A stretch of 64,000 bases of DNA from Chloroflexota bacterium (GTDB lineage Bacteria > Chloroflexota > Anaerolineae > Anaerolineales > Anaerolineaceae), in contig JAJXZS010000034.1 in the NCBI GenBank assembly GCA_021779955.1, positions 186,001-250,000 of the forward strand, given 5' to 3'. The stretch's first letter is position 1, and each line of letters begins with the position of its first letter. This document shows positions 17,481 to 26,318 of the stretch, piece after piece. The notes below the pieces were generated by a model. That model was given only the letters and a program-made list of their open reading frames with translations, did not search any database and was not told the origin of the DNA. The position numbers were made by a program, and so were the translations under genes.

Positions 17481-18296
17481 TCATTTACTCCGTTTCTGGC
17501 CAATGTAGAGCAGGTGCCTCGAAGCGGCCAGGAGTGAAGGCTCACCAGACACTTCGTATAGCAAATTGAGCCACAACTTCCTCTGTCTTCCCTCGAGCTT
17601 TTTGTACAACTCATCGTTCGAGGCAATGGCGGGCTCGACCCCAGCCAGCACGAGCGTATCGAAGCCGGCCGTTTCGTGCATGGCTGCGGCCTCATCTGCC
17701 CTGACGAAATATCCGCGGAATCCCTCGTGCGGATGACTCTGAGGATCCATACCGAAATCCATGACCGAGCGCACCTCTGCCTGGTTCTCGATCCACTCAG
17801 GCGTTCTATCCATCAGATCGCCCAGGATTCCATAACGACTGATGAACGAACTAAAGATCATCCCTCTTTCGCGCAGGCGGTCGTGTGCCTGCCTGAGGAC
17901 CAGTTTTCGATCTGCTTCCATTACCAGGTGGTAGAGCGGGCCCATCAGGAGGACGGCATCGAAGGTCTCCAATACCACCTGGCTCAAATCACGCGCGTCC
18001 GCCAGGACGAATTGGACTCTCCCATCGAGTGCTTCAGCCGAGATGGTTTTTCTGCACTCGTTGAGCAGCGCGACAGACATGTCCACAGCAGTGATGGAAT
18101 ATCCCCGCCTGGCAAGCTCTACAGTATATCGTCCTGTCGCGGCGCCTATTTCGAGAATGCTGCCTTCTCTGGGCAGGTATCGATCGAAATATCGCCACGT
18201 CAGGTCATACTCGAGAGGATGCCTGTCCAGTCTTTGGTGTTCGTCCTCGGAACACGCGTTGTAGTACGATGCAATATCGCTGATGTCGTCGCTCAT
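17481..18296 (-). CDS. Class I SAM-dependent methyltransferase
   Basis: A 271-residue methyltransferase. Motif I is ILEIGAATGRYTVELARRG (near residue 48), with the acidic post-I residue in ITAVDMS, then VLADARDLSQ and the motif IV stretch FDAVLLMGPLYHLV (near 112). LYHL after motif IV is typical of enzymes that methylate small molecules. The C-terminal part adds helices likely to form a lid. Substrate is unknown. Genes on either side are unrelated. Confidence 0.85.
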   Translation of the reverse strand: MSDDISDIASYYNACSEDEHQRLDRHPLEYDLTWRYFDRYLPREGSILEIGAATGRYTVELARRGYSITAVDMSVALLNECRKTISAEALDGRVQFVLADARDLSQVVLETFDAVLLMGPLYHLVMEADRKLVLRQAHDRLRERGMIFSSFISRYGILGDLMDRTPEWIENQAEVRSVMDFGMDPQSHPHEGFRGYFVRADEAAAMHETAGFDTLVLAGVEPAIASNDELYKKLEGRQRKLWLNLLYEVSGEPSLLAASRHLLYIGQKRSK

Positions 18297-18377
18297 GATC
18301 CCTCACGGTGCATGCAGCATGCATGAGATTACCGGGGAGGTCTACATGTTGCGTGCCGAAAACCGATCGTTTGCACA

Positions 18378-18986
18378 TCACTCAGAAGGCGGCGGTTGAG
18401 GCGGGTTGCTTGCGGTCGTAGCAGGCGCCGGTTCTTCCATTGGAGCAGCCTGTTCGCCCTGCGGTTGTTCGGCAGTTGCCACCTCGCCCGATGCCTTAGA
18501 AGTGTCTTCAGGAATTGCGTGTGCCATCTCCGGGGGAGCGCTTACCCGGATCTTCTTAAACAAATCTCTGATTAATCCGATCCCTGCATTCCCGATCACG
18601 ATAAGCAAAATATCGAAACCGATGATTCCGCCAACAGCCGTGTAGTATGCCGGGCTTGCTGTCGAAGACTGGCCCGCTGCAAGCCCTGAAGTGATCGCAA
18701 CCACATTGCTGGATATGATCAAGATCAAAGCAATTAGCAAGCCTATCCCTATGACGGCCCTTCTGGATCGAGCTCGAATTGCGGCCCAGAGCAGGAATAT
18801 TCCTCCTACAAGCAATGCGGCCAGTGACAGGGGAAGAATCTGTTCAGGTAGAAAATAGTCGAGTGTGAACTGTCCACTTTGCAGGTAGCCCAACCCGGCG
18901 ATTACCAGCATCATCAAGAGTGGAACCCATATCAAAACCGTCCCAATGATCGCCAATATTTTTGTCATAACGCCTTTGTTGCCCAT
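18378..18986 (-). CDS. Uncharacterised four-helix membrane protein
   Basis: I do not recognise this family. Starting at ATG 18986, which has a perfect AGGAGG 5 bp upstream, it is 202 residues. Hydrophobic segments lie near 8-30, 45-65, 70-95 and 115-140, then a polar tail from about 150 is rich in Ala, Pro and Glu (PMEEPAPATTASNPPQPPPSE at the end). A longer frame from 19025 would add 13 residues but has no ribosome site. It is 35 bp from the DUF1810 gene upstream on the same strand. Confidence 0.75.
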   Translation of the reverse strand: MGNKGVMTKILAIIGTVLIWVPLLMMLVIAGLGYLQSGQFTLDYFLPEQILPLSLAALLVGGIFLLWAAIRARSRRAVIGIGLLIALILIISSNVVAITSGLAAGQSSTASPAYYTAVGGIIGFDILLIVIGNAGIGLIRDLFKKIRVSAPPEMAHAIPEDTSKASGEVATAEQPQGEQAAPMEEPAPATTASNPPQPPPSE

Positions 18987-19021
18987 GATTCCTCCTATTC
19001 TGCATACAGGACTGAATTGCT

Positions 19022-19471
19022 TCAAACCTGGCGATTCAATCGAGCCAGGATATCCAGCGTGCGTTCGTCCTTTTCCCCTGAGTAATACCTGTCGAGCACC
19101 CTTTCAAAGATCTCTGGTTCATCTGCCGCCTGGCTGAACAAAGTCATGGATGATTTCAATTTCAAGTCATCGGGAGATCCAAAGATGTGCAATACACTCA
19201 GCCCTTCAAGCAGCAGCAATGCCTGGCAGCATTCCTCTAGCCGTTTGCCGAGCAGCGGATGATCGAGATATTGCATTGCCTCTTGAAGATCCCGAATGGC
19301 ATAAAACCTCGAGGTCTCACTTATGCCCAGACCAGCAATTTGCGGAAAAATAAACCACATCCAGTGGCTTTGCTTACGACCGGCTTTCAATTCAGCCAGG
19401 GCGCGAGGATACATCCCCTCCTGTGCCTCGATGAAGCGTTTCAAGCTGTCCTCAGATTGTGGACTCTTCAT
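19022..19471 (-). CDS. DUF1810 family protein
   Basis: A 149-residue protein of the DUF1810 family. Recognisable blocks are LKRFIEAQEGMYPRALAELK at the start, GRKQSHWMWFIFPQIAGLG, YAIRDLQEAMQYLDHPLLG and IFGSPDDLKLKSSMTLF. Full length. The family resembles calpastatin-like proteins by old annotation only; its function is not known. Probably co-transcribed with the membrane protein gene downstream. Confidence 0.92.
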   Translation of the reverse strand: MKSPQSEDSLKRFIEAQEGMYPRALAELKAGRKQSHWMWFIFPQIAGLGISETSRFYAIRDLQEAMQYLDHPLLGKRLEECCQALLLLEGLSVLHIFGSPDDLKLKSSMTLFSQAADEPEIFERVLDRYYSGEKDERTLDILARLNRQV

Positions 19472-19583
19472 TTTCCCTGCCCAATCGTCATGAACGAATG
19501 TCCAGTCTGCTGACTCCAGATTCTCGCCTGCCCCTGCAGGAGAGGATCATCTATTGATATATTTGATTATAACGAGTAGATGC

Positions 19584-19619
19584 AAAAAAGCGCCGCCAAA
19601 TATCCCGGCGACGCTTTTT
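19584..19619 (-). terminator. Bidirectional terminator after the DUF981 gene
   Basis: AAAAAAGCG-C-CGCC and GGCG-A-CGCTTTTT form a 12-13 bp stem with one internal mismatch, 30 bp past the stop at 19649. The A and T runs on both sides make it work in both directions. Confidence 0.85.
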
Positions 19620-19648
19620 GATGACCTTTTCTGAGGTTATGAAATTAC

Positions 19649-20224
19649 TTATTGTCCAAGCACGGGAGCCCAGCTCGCAAAGGACGTCATATGATTCCAG
19701 GCAGATCCTACATAGGTGACAAACCAGACTCCAGCAGCTGCCAGCAATAGAATGATTGCGATGACCCGGATAACCTTGCTCTTCTGCCACCAAAGCATGA
19801 AGGGTGCCGATAGAACGCCTGCCAGTCCGGCGAGCACGAATCCTATCGATGCCAGCAAAGGTGATTGCGTGATTTGAAGGTTGTAGATGCGAATGCCGAA
19901 GATGATCGGGGGGATGCCTGCAAAAAAGCCCAAAATGGATGCGGGAGTCAGGCTCCAACCTTTCCACAACGCGATCGCTGCGATGAGCAGTACAGCGCCA
20001 AAGAGTGTGGTTGTGTCGCCGAAAGCAATGTTATAGGCGCTTGGCAATGGCCAAGTAAACGAAATCTGAAGTCCTGTCAAGAGCGAGATCAAGCCAACGC
20101 CAAAAAACGGGGCGGCCCAGGCGTGCTGGTCTTCCTGGTCCAAACCCTTGAAAAGATAGGCGGCTACGATAAACAAACCGGCGACGAGGTTGATCAAAAC
20201 CAGGGTTAGAAAATCGATAAACAT
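19649..20224 (-). CDS. DUF981 family membrane protein
   Basis: A 191-residue protein with six predicted membrane helices. GLDQEDQHAWAAPFFGVG, FTWPLPSAYNIAFGDTTTLFG and YNLQITQSPLLASIGFVLAG are recognisable DUF981 (PF06168) pieces. It has a good ribosome site (AAGGAGAAAAC before ATG 20224) and its own terminator, so it is a single-gene unit. Function unknown; the family is found in archaea and Chloroflexota. Confidence 0.85.
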   Translation of the reverse strand: MFIDFLTLVLINLVAGLFIVAAYLFKGLDQEDQHAWAAPFFGVGLISLLTGLQISFTWPLPSAYNIAFGDTTTLFGAVLLIAAIALWKGWSLTPASILGFFAGIPPIIFGIRIYNLQITQSPLLASIGFVLAGLAGVLSAPFMLWWQKSKVIRVIAIILLLAAAGVWFVTYVGSAWNHMTSFASWAPVLGQ

Positions 20225-20347
20225 GTTTTCTCCTTTTCCTTCTAAGTATCTTGTCCATCCTCATTATAGGAACAGTACCTTAAAACAGATGGTGATTCTC
20301 TGATTTGTACAATAAGCCGCTTGCGGCCGGGCGCGGAGCGGGAAATT

Positions 20348-20545
20348 TCAAAAATGCTCGAATCCATTCCCTTGCAGCGACCTGGCTGTCCCAGGTCCGG
20401 CGCCGGTTGTATACTGGCGTGAAATGACCTTTGAGTTTTTGAAAATCGAGGTGTGGAATCTGGCTGCCTCCTTTGCCTGGTGATCGAACCACAAGAATGT
20501 TGTGATTTTTTGTACCACCACCACCTTTCTTATCGCCAACACCAT
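20348..20545 (-). pseudogene. Truncated VOC (PhnB-like) gene remnant
   Basis: Only the first third of a PhnB-type VOC protein is left. From about 20512 the frame reads V-Q-K-I-T-T-F-L-W-F-D-H-Q-A-K-E-A-A, then RFHTSIFKNSKVISR, the classical family opening (MQKITPFLWFD..AEEAA.FYTSIFKNSKI). Normal members run about 150 residues and end in a W..Y..W core; here the frame stops after 55 recognisable residues, at GNGFEHF. I found no continuation in any frame. The GTG run before the homology replaces a normal start. The 123-bp stretch up to the DUF981 gene shows no other gene. Confidence 0.65.
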
Positions 20546-21215
20546 AGATTCTCGATTCCACCGGTAATACGACTATAGCACTCCATATTATCTCATAAAT
20601 CGAACTCAAATTCAACTTCGAATGTCCAGCCAATGGTTTTACCCTTGCAGGATCATCAAACATAGTAGAAAGCGTTAAGTAAGATCTTTCTTGAAGAAAG
20701 AAAATCAAGTGGAAGCATGGGAGTCTTTTCGAGACCTGATTGTGTCTTTCAAGTTAAGCAGAGAAATCCTCCACCCAAAAGCAGATATAAGATCGACCTT
20801 TGTTATATTTCTGTGATGCTCTCGATACACCTTTGTCCTGGGCATACCGCACAATGGATTGCCTATATTTCATTTCTTGTGTTATGGTATTCATGGCAGG
20901 AATTGGAACCTCCGTTTTGTTTGGTTTCAGCGCTATAACAATAACGGATTCTTCCTTTTCCTGCTATCCTTTTCTTTCCCTTTGTCCAATATGTAGTGTA
21001 AACCTACACAAACTCTTCACATCTTTTCATTTTCATACCTTGTTTGAGGTTCTGAAAGCTTCTATAATGAGCGTTGGCTTTGGGATTGCTTTTTAACCAT
21101 TTGCCGGCGCATGGGGGATTCGATCTTCCTTGCTGCCTGTCTTGAGAGTATCTAGTTGAATTCAAAGGTCCGTTGCACATCCATTGCAGACCATTTATTA
21201 GCCAAGGAGATAGAT
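20546..21215. other. Long intergenic region without a supported gene
   Basis: About 670 bp between the VOC remnant and the aldo/keto reductase. It is AT-richer than the flanks. Small open frames occur (for example 20800-21096) but none has recognisable motifs or a ribosome site, and they are Cys/Phe/Ser-rich in the way of random AT-rich DNA. It is probably decayed sequence plus the promoter of the reductase. Confidence 0.5.
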
Positions 21216-22196
21216 ATGGAATACGTAGCTTTTGGTTCTACCGGGCTCAGGGTTTCCAGGATTTGCCTTGGATGCATGAGCTATGGGCGTCCAAACGAAC
21301 GCTGGCAATGGGCGTTGGATGAGGATAAAAGCCGCCCATTCTTCAAGCGTGCCCTTGAACTTGGAATCAACTTTTTTGATACAGCCGATGTCTACTCAGC
21401 CGGAATGAGCGAAGAAGTGACCGGGCATGCCCTGCACGATTTTGCCCAACGCGACGAAGTGGTGATCGCCACCAAAGTCAATGGGGTAATGGGGCCGGGC
21501 CCGAACGACTACGGCCTCTCCCGCAAGCACATTCTGAGCTCCATCGATGCCAGCCTCAAGCGGCTCGGCACCGATTACGTCGACCTGTACCAGATCCACC
21601 GCTGGGACTACCTCACACCCATCGAGGAGACGCTCGAAGCGCTGAACGATGTGGTTCGCGCCGGAAAAGCGCGTTACATCGGCGCTTCATCGATGTTTGC
21701 CTGGCAATTCTCCAAGGCGCTGTATACCTCTGGTCTCAACGGTTGGGCTCGTTTCGTCTCCATGCAGCCGCATTACAACCTGATCTACCGCGAGGAAGAA
21801 CGCGAAATGCTGCCTCTCTGCCGCGATCAGGGAATCGCAGTGATCCCATGGTCACCGCTGGCACGCGGAATGCTGGCCAGCCGCCGGGTGAAAGGCGGCG
21901 AAGAGACCTTGCGCGCTCAAACTGACGCTTTTGGCAAGCAAATGTACGCTCGCGATGAGGATTTCATGATTTCCAACCGGGTGGCCGAGATGGCAGATGC
22001 GCGCGGCGTTCGCCCCGCACAAATCGCACTGGCCTGGATGCTCTCCAAGCCGTGGATCACTTCACCCATTATAGGCGCAACCAAAATGAATCATCTTGAA
22101 GAAGCCGTAGGCGCGATCGATGTCAAACTCTCGGAAGACGAGATCCAGCAGCTCGAATCGCTCTATCAGCCTCACCCCACCCTCGGCTTTTCGTAG
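21216..22196 (+). CDS. Aldo/keto reductase
   Basis: A 326-residue NADPH-dependent oxidoreductase of the AKR family. The tetrad is complete: D55 and Y60 in FFDTADVYSAG, K87 in VIATKVNG and H128 in DLYQIHRWD. TSPIIGATKMNHLEEAV near 285-305 is the NADP phosphate-binding segment. The start at MEYVAFGSTGLRVS is preceded by AAGGAG. It resembles the YajO/Tas-type AKRs (AKR11/12-like) that reduce small aldehydes. Single gene, closed by a very strong terminator. Confidence 0.92.
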   Translation: MEYVAFGSTGLRVSRICLGCMSYGRPNERWQWALDEDKSRPFFKRALELGINFFDTADVYSAGMSEEVTGHALHDFAQRDEVVIATKVNGVMGPGPNDYGLSRKHILSSIDASLKRLGTDYVDLYQIHRWDYLTPIEETLEALNDVVRAGKARYIGASSMFAWQFSKALYTSGLNGWARFVSMQPHYNLIYREEEREMLPLCRDQGIAVIPWSPLARGMLASRRVKGGEETLRAQTDAFGKQMYARDEDFMISNRVAEMADARGVRPAQIALAWMLSKPWITSPIIGATKMNHLEEAVGAIDVKLSEDEIQQLESLYQPHPTLGFS

Positions 22197-22205
22197 GCAG
22201 TAGCC

Positions 22206-22238
22206 AATCCCGAAATCCGAAACGGATTTCGGGATTTT
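22206..22238 (+). terminator. Terminator of the aldo/keto reductase
   Basis: A perfect 14-bp stem (22206-22219 with 22223-22236), loop AAA, followed by TT. The A and T at the stem ends make it nearly symmetrical, so it can also serve the convergent YhhQ gene. Confidence 0.9.
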
Positions 22239-22296
22239 GCTCTATCTTCCGTCTTGCCAACAATCCTCTCCCCTGCGTCAGGCAACATACAATCTC

Positions 22297-23037
22297 TCAC
22301 ATCGCCACAGGGTTGAAATTCGTCCCACGGTCGAAATAATCTTCCTTTTCTTTTCGCTTCAAGAAATTGACTACAAGATAGGTCAACGGCGTGGCGACCG
22401 TCTCGTAAGCCACCTTGAACAACCACTGCGACAGAATCGTGATCAAAAGCGCGTTACCGGGCAATATGCCGAAGAAAGCCACAGTGATGAAAATGGCTGA
22501 ATCTGCTCCCTGGCCGATGATCGTCGAACCGATGGTGCGTACCCACAGGAACCTGCCCTTCGTCTGTACCTTAAGTTTCGCCAGCACGAACGAGTTGAGA
22601 AATTCTCCGGTCAGATATGCGATGAAAGAGGCGAGCAGCAGGCGGGGCGTAAAACCCAGGATGGCCGCGTAAGCCTGCTCGGCGGCTGTCGGATTGTTGA
22701 ACACGCCTGCCGTCCAGATCGGGGCGGCAGGGATCAGACCTGCGAGCCAGATGGCAATCACTGCCACCAGGTTGCAGAAAAACCCTGTCCAGATGACCCT
22801 GCGCGCGTTGGCATAGCCATAGACTTCGGTCAGAATGTCGCCAAAGATGTAGCTGATCGGAAAAAGGATCACCGCCGCGGGCAGGATCAAGCCGACAACC
22901 GAGATCAGCTTCACCGCAATAATGTTTGAGATGATCAAGACGGTGACGAAGATGGCCGTGATGAGGTTGAAGTACCGGTAAGCCCTGCGTGCCGGCGCTG
23001 GAGTGGCCGGCTGCTCGCTACTGGCGGTCGGCTGCAT
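22297..23037 (-). CDS. yhhQ: Queuosine precursor transporter (YhhQ/VUT family)
   Basis: A 246-residue membrane protein of the YhhQ/VUT family, which takes up 7-deazaguanine precursors such as preQ0/preQ1. Diagnostic pieces are NIIAVKLISV, LFPISYIFGDILTEVYGYANARRVIW and FIAYLTGEFLNSFVLAKLK, then GQGADSAIFITVAF. About six membrane helices. The start overlaps the end of queF by 20 bp, so the two are co-translated; the first 18 residues are polar and the real start could lie a little downstream. The pair links salvage of preQ0 with its reduction. Confidence 0.88.
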   Translation of the reverse strand: MQPTASSEQPATPAPARRAYRYFNLITAIFVTVLIISNIIAVKLISVVGLILPAAVILFPISYIFGDILTEVYGYANARRVIWTGFFCNLVAVIAIWLAGLIPAAPIWTAGVFNNPTAAEQAYAAILGFTPRLLLASFIAYLTGEFLNSFVLAKLKVQTKGRFLWVRTIGSTIIGQGADSAIFITVAFFGILPGNALLITILSQWLFKVAYETVATPLTYLVVNFLKRKEKEDYFDRGTNFNPVAM

Positions 23038-23476
23038 TTTCAGGCCTGCGGTTCATCCATTGCTCGCGCGCTTCAGGGGTCTTCGTATGCTCGGCTTCCA
23101 CGGTAATGCCGATACCGCCGCGAATGTTGAAGATGCCGGTAACGCGGATCCAATGCGCATCGAGCACCTTCTGCAGATCGTCCAGGATCAGGTTGACCAC
23201 ATGTTCGTGGAAGGCGCCTTCATTGCGGTACGACCATAAATAGAGCTTGAACGATTTTGATTCCACCACCTTCTGGTCTGGAACGTAATCCACGTGGATG
23301 GTGGCGAAATCAGGCTGCCCGGTTTTGGGACACAGGCAGGTGAATTCATCAGTGTGCAGCGACACCAGGTAATAGCGGTCGGGTGTGCGGTTGGGGAAAG
23401 CCTCCAGGTTCTTGCTCGGCTGCGCCTTGCCGCCCAGGATGGTCAACCCTTCGATATCCGATTTCTCAGTTCTCAT
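23018..23476 (-). CDS. queF: NADPH-dependent preQ0 reductase (7-cyano-7-deazaguanine reductase)
   Basis: Short, single-domain QueF (152 residues), which reduces the nitrile of preQ0 to preQ1 for tRNA queuosine. The nucleophile is C49 in FTCLCPKTGQPDFA and the catalytic Asp is D56. ESKSFKLYLWSYRNEG (72-87) is the QueF NADPH-binding motif, distinguishing it from GTP cyclohydrolase I relatives. ATG 23476 is preferred over a TTG 15 bp upstream because AAGGAG precedes it properly. Upstream, no preQ1-I riboswitch consensus could be found. Confidence 0.95.
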   Translation of the reverse strand: MRTEKSDIEGLTILGGKAQPSKNLEAFPNRTPDRYYLVSLHTDEFTCLCPKTGQPDFATIHVDYVPDQKVVESKSFKLYLWSYRNEGAFHEHVVNLILDDLQKVLDAHWIRVTGIFNIRGGIGITVEAEHTKTPEAREQWMNRRPENAADRQ

Positions 23477-23634
23477 CTCTTTCTCCTTCAACGTTCACGG
23501 ATGCTTGCGTGAGCGTAATGTTCATAGCTGATTGTACCGCGAGGCGATGCCAGGCTGTAGGGCATGTTTTTAGATTCTCTAACCTCCCACAAGCTTTATA
23601 TCTGGGCACGCTTCGCCAAGGACTTCACGAAGGT

Positions 23635-23669
23635 TTTCAACAAGGGTGCGATTCGCACCCTTGTTGAAA
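23635..23669. repeat. Perfect 16-bp palindrome in the queF upstream region
   Basis: TTTCAACAAGGGTGCG (23635-23650) and its exact complement (23654-23669) are separated by only ATT. It lies between the hydrolase gene terminator and queF, and points both ways. Arms end in A/T runs, so it may be a second terminator for the gene at 23739 or a regulatory hairpin in the queF leader. Confidence 0.6.
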
Positions 23670-23693
23670 GATAGCAGCCCTTTAGGAAAACAA

Positions 23694-23720
23694 CACCGGC
23701 GCCCATCAAAGGCGCCGGTG
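23694..23720 (-). terminator. Terminator of the membrane hydrolase gene
   Basis: A perfect 10-bp GC-rich stem CACCGGCGCC/GGCGCCGGTG with a 7-nt loop, 19 bp after the stop at 23739, followed on the minus strand by TTGTTTTCC. Confidence 0.8.
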
Positions 23721-23738
23721 ATGAAAGACCAATGAAGA

Positions 23739-25508
23739 TTATCCTCCGAATGCAAAATGCGTCGCTGTTCCCGCCACAATCACAAGGGTCCATAACAATG
23801 CATTCAAGAACGCGCTGGTGTAGATTCTGCCCGTCTTGCGATAGAAGAATGTGGAGAAGAACGCAGCAAATCCTAATACCGGCACGAACTGGTATGCAAT
23901 GATCGTCCACAGAGGCTGATCGGGATTGAGCAACAAACCGGTCGTCCACATGGGGATGTATTCCGCTAGCAGGAAGACCATGTATCCTATAAAGAAGATA
24001 CCGAAATTCACTCCCATTTCCTGCCACATGTTGAACTTAGCCTTGCGAAGCTGGCCAAACAGGATCATGCTGGCGACAAAGAAGTAGAAGAAGAGCGGGA
24101 TGACATACCTGAGCATGATGTAGAACTGCAGCCTGTCTGGAAGTTTAACCGCAAAGATCCAGAACCGGTAATCTGTCGTATAGAAGTAACCGGTCAGTTG
24201 CAGCGTTGCATAGCCCAATGCCACGACGGCTGCAGCAAGCAGGAACGACTTCCCAATCTTCGGCCAATTGAGTTTGCCGCCCCAGGTGAGCCCATACTCG
24301 TCACCCGTCCCGCGGTCTGCCTTTTTGACCAGCAAGAAGTGCCAGATCAGGAAGAGGACAAGCGCGATAAGCCCATTCAGCACAGCCCAAAATACAATCT
24401 GGTTGGTAATCAATTGAGGTGCCAGCCAGGTGGCGCTAGGCAGGAGCGTTCCCTCCCAGGTGATGAAGGTGAACAAAGTCAGCGGGCCGAGTGCAGCAGT
24501 AATGATGGCGCCAAGCCACCAGCCCCATCCGGTGAGACCTTTTGCTGCAGGGAGAGGATCAACCAGCGTCGAGAAGAAGGGTGTGGTCAGCAGCAGCCCT
24601 CCTGACGCAATGATGAACATGAAGAATCCCAACAGTGCAAAGAGGGTTCCGATCTCTTTCCAATACCAGATCTGGTTGGACGAGGGGATTTGCACACCTC
24701 CCACCAGGTTCTGCTGCATCCAGTCGATGGCGTAGCCAATGGCTACCGTGCTGATAGTGTCTTCGGCATGCGTGTTCTTGGGCTGCCAGAGAATGCGCGC
24801 GGTTCCATCGGCGAGATTGCCGTAAAGCTGACCCTGGACGACATCTGAAGTTGTGTTGAACAGGGTTTTCATCTTATCGGTCTTGCCAACGTCTGTCGCT
24901 TTTGGAGTGAGCCACATCAGTGAAGCGAACTCATCCCAGGTGCTTTCCACCACCATCAGGTTCTTGGGGAAAGTGGCAGTGCCAGCGGGAGCGCCAAGAG
25001 TCCCCGTCGAGCTGCCCTCGAGCACCATGCATTTGTAGGCATTGGGGAACGTGGCAGCGGCGATTACCACCGCCCAGCCTCCCATCGAGTGCCCTTGCAG
25101 GCAGATGTTTTTCTGGTCGACGATTTGCAATGTCTGCAAATAAGCCAATCCTGCGATTCCGCCAAAACCGTCAGCAAAAGCCGGAGGATCGCTATACCCA
25201 TGTCCTGACTGATCTAGCGCCAGAACCACGTATCCCCTGCGTGCGAATTCGATTGCGAAACCATCCTCCGTTTCGCGCGAATTGATATAACCGTGAATGG
25301 CTAGAATCCCGGGAGCGGGATGATCGGTTGTAACTCCTTTGGGAATATAGAGAAGGGCTGAATATTTCCGACCGTTAAAGGCGGCAAAACGCACATCTCT
25401 TACGGTCACATTACCAAAATCACGCTGAACCAGGTTGGCGACGAGTCCCCCAACGATCATCAAAATCAGAGCAATGTATAGCAGCGTTCGAAGCAATTTT
25501 TTGTCCAC
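23739..25508 (-). CDS. Membrane-anchored alpha/beta hydrolase with C-terminal multi-helix domain
   Basis: A 589-residue two-part protein. Residues 7-27 are a membrane anchor; 35-270 form an alpha/beta hydrolase: ILAIHGYINSRETEDGFA (oxyanion), ALDQSGHGYSD, then LQGHSMGGWAVVIAAATF with the nucleophile Ser near 140. Candidate His is in NTHAEDT near 245. From about 280 to the end there are eight or so hydrophobic helices with short loops. The hydrolase faces outside if the first helix is an N-in anchor. The membrane half is not a family I can name. Good ribosome site (AGGAG) upstream of ATG 25508. Confidence 0.75.
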   Translation of the reverse strand: MDKKLLRTLLYIALILMIVGGLVANLVQRDFGNVTVRDVRFAAFNGRKYSALLYIPKGVTTDHPAPGILAIHGYINSRETEDGFAIEFARRGYVVLALDQSGHGYSDPPAFADGFGGIAGLAYLQTLQIVDQKNICLQGHSMGGWAVVIAAATFPNAYKCMVLEGSSTGTLGAPAGTATFPKNLMVVESTWDEFASLMWLTPKATDVGKTDKMKTLFNTTSDVVQGQLYGNLADGTARILWQPKNTHAEDTISTVAIGYAIDWMQQNLVGGVQIPSSNQIWYWKEIGTLFALLGFFMFIIASGGLLLTTPFFSTLVDPLPAAKGLTGWGWWLGAIITAALGPLTLFTFITWEGTLLPSATWLAPQLITNQIVFWAVLNGLIALVLFLIWHFLLVKKADRGTGDEYGLTWGGKLNWPKIGKSFLLAAAVVALGYATLQLTGYFYTTDYRFWIFAVKLPDRLQFYIMLRYVIPLFFYFFVASMILFGQLRKAKFNMWQEMGVNFGIFFIGYMVFLLAEYIPMWTTGLLLNPDQPLWTIIAYQFVPVLGFAAFFSTFFYRKTGRIYTSAFLNALLWTLVIVAGTATHFAFGG

Positions 25509-25700
25509 GTTTATCTCCTCCGCAAATAAAAAATCGACTTGACGAACACATTACTCTCAAGCTGATTTAAAAAAATCACCTCCTTATATATGAAATAATT
25601 AAAATAACATAATTAGTTTACTGCAATTAAGTCTGTTTCATACCAGTCAATTTGGAGAGCAATTGTCTGTTGGAAAGGGTCTTTGTTTACAAAGGGAAAT

Positions 25701-26318
25701 TTACAGAGACACGCCGGCCAGTTCGAGCGCTGTACGGATATCCTCGGCTATCATCTTTCGCTTGACCTTCTCGATAAAGAAGCTCGGACCCGCCTGCAAA
25801 TAGGACGGCAGCACCCTGCACCCCCTGAAGCTGAACTCCTCCCCGCGGATCTTGTAGGTCGCAGCCGCCGGGATCACTCGCTTCTCGCCGTTTCGCTTTG
25901 CGATCGTGTTGATTGCGCGAATCGCTGCGTCACCCATAAGCAGCATCACCTTCCAGTTGGGGAAGAGCGCGATCTCTTGCTCCAGCAGGTGCGAGCATTC
26001 GTCGATGGTCGAGTTGCTGATGACGTAGCCTGTCTTGCGGCATTTGACCGCCGGGGTAAGATAAACGCCTAGCTTGAGGATATCGGTGAAGGAATCCACG
26101 TCCGCACCGGCGTCCTTGAATGCCTGCCGCGTCGTCTGCTCGAACAAAGCATCGCTGCCCCGGTAATAGTTGTCCTCGATCTTAGCCGCGGCGGATTCCG
26201 AGATTAGCAATATCGACACTTTTGCCGGGTCGATCTTCACTTTCGGAATCGCCAGCCCTCTATGCTCGACATCCGCGCAGGGCATCTTCGCACAAGCAAT
26301 CCCCTCATCCACTCTCAT
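25701..26318 (-). CDS. Uracil-DNA glycosylase family-like protein
   Basis: A 205-residue protein of the uracil-DNA-glycosylase superfamily. VSILLISESAAAKIEDNYY (about 34-52) is in the place of the G-E-x-P-G motif, TPAVKCRKTG matches the conserved A-V-K-C-x-P loop, LLMGDAAIRAI the next strand, and VLPSYLQAGPSFF the H-P-S-type motif but with Leu for His. The first cluster Cys pattern (CAKMPCAD near 9-16) could hold part of a Fe-S site. Motif 1 and motif 2 are both changed, so activity on uracil is uncertain. The start overlaps the end of the truncated VOC gene by four bases. Confidence 0.65.
   Translation of the reverse strand: MRVDEGIACAKMPCADVEHRGLAIPKVKIDPAKVSILLISESAAAKIEDNYYRGSDALFEQTTRQAFKDAGADVDSFTDILKLGVYLTPAVKCRKTGYVISNSTIDECSHLLEQEIALFPNWKVMLLMGDAAIRAINTIAKRNGEKRVIPAAATYKIRGEEFSFRGCRVLPSYLQAGPSFFIEKVKRKMIAEDIRTALELAGVSL

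Noticed and set aside
20800-21096. 98-codon frame in the 20.5-21.2 kb gap
   Set aside because: No homology, no ribosome site, composition of random AT-rich DNA.
23477-23738. preQ1 riboswitch upstream of queF
   Set aside because: No class I consensus (loop plus ACCCTC...AAAAAACTAA) on the minus strand.
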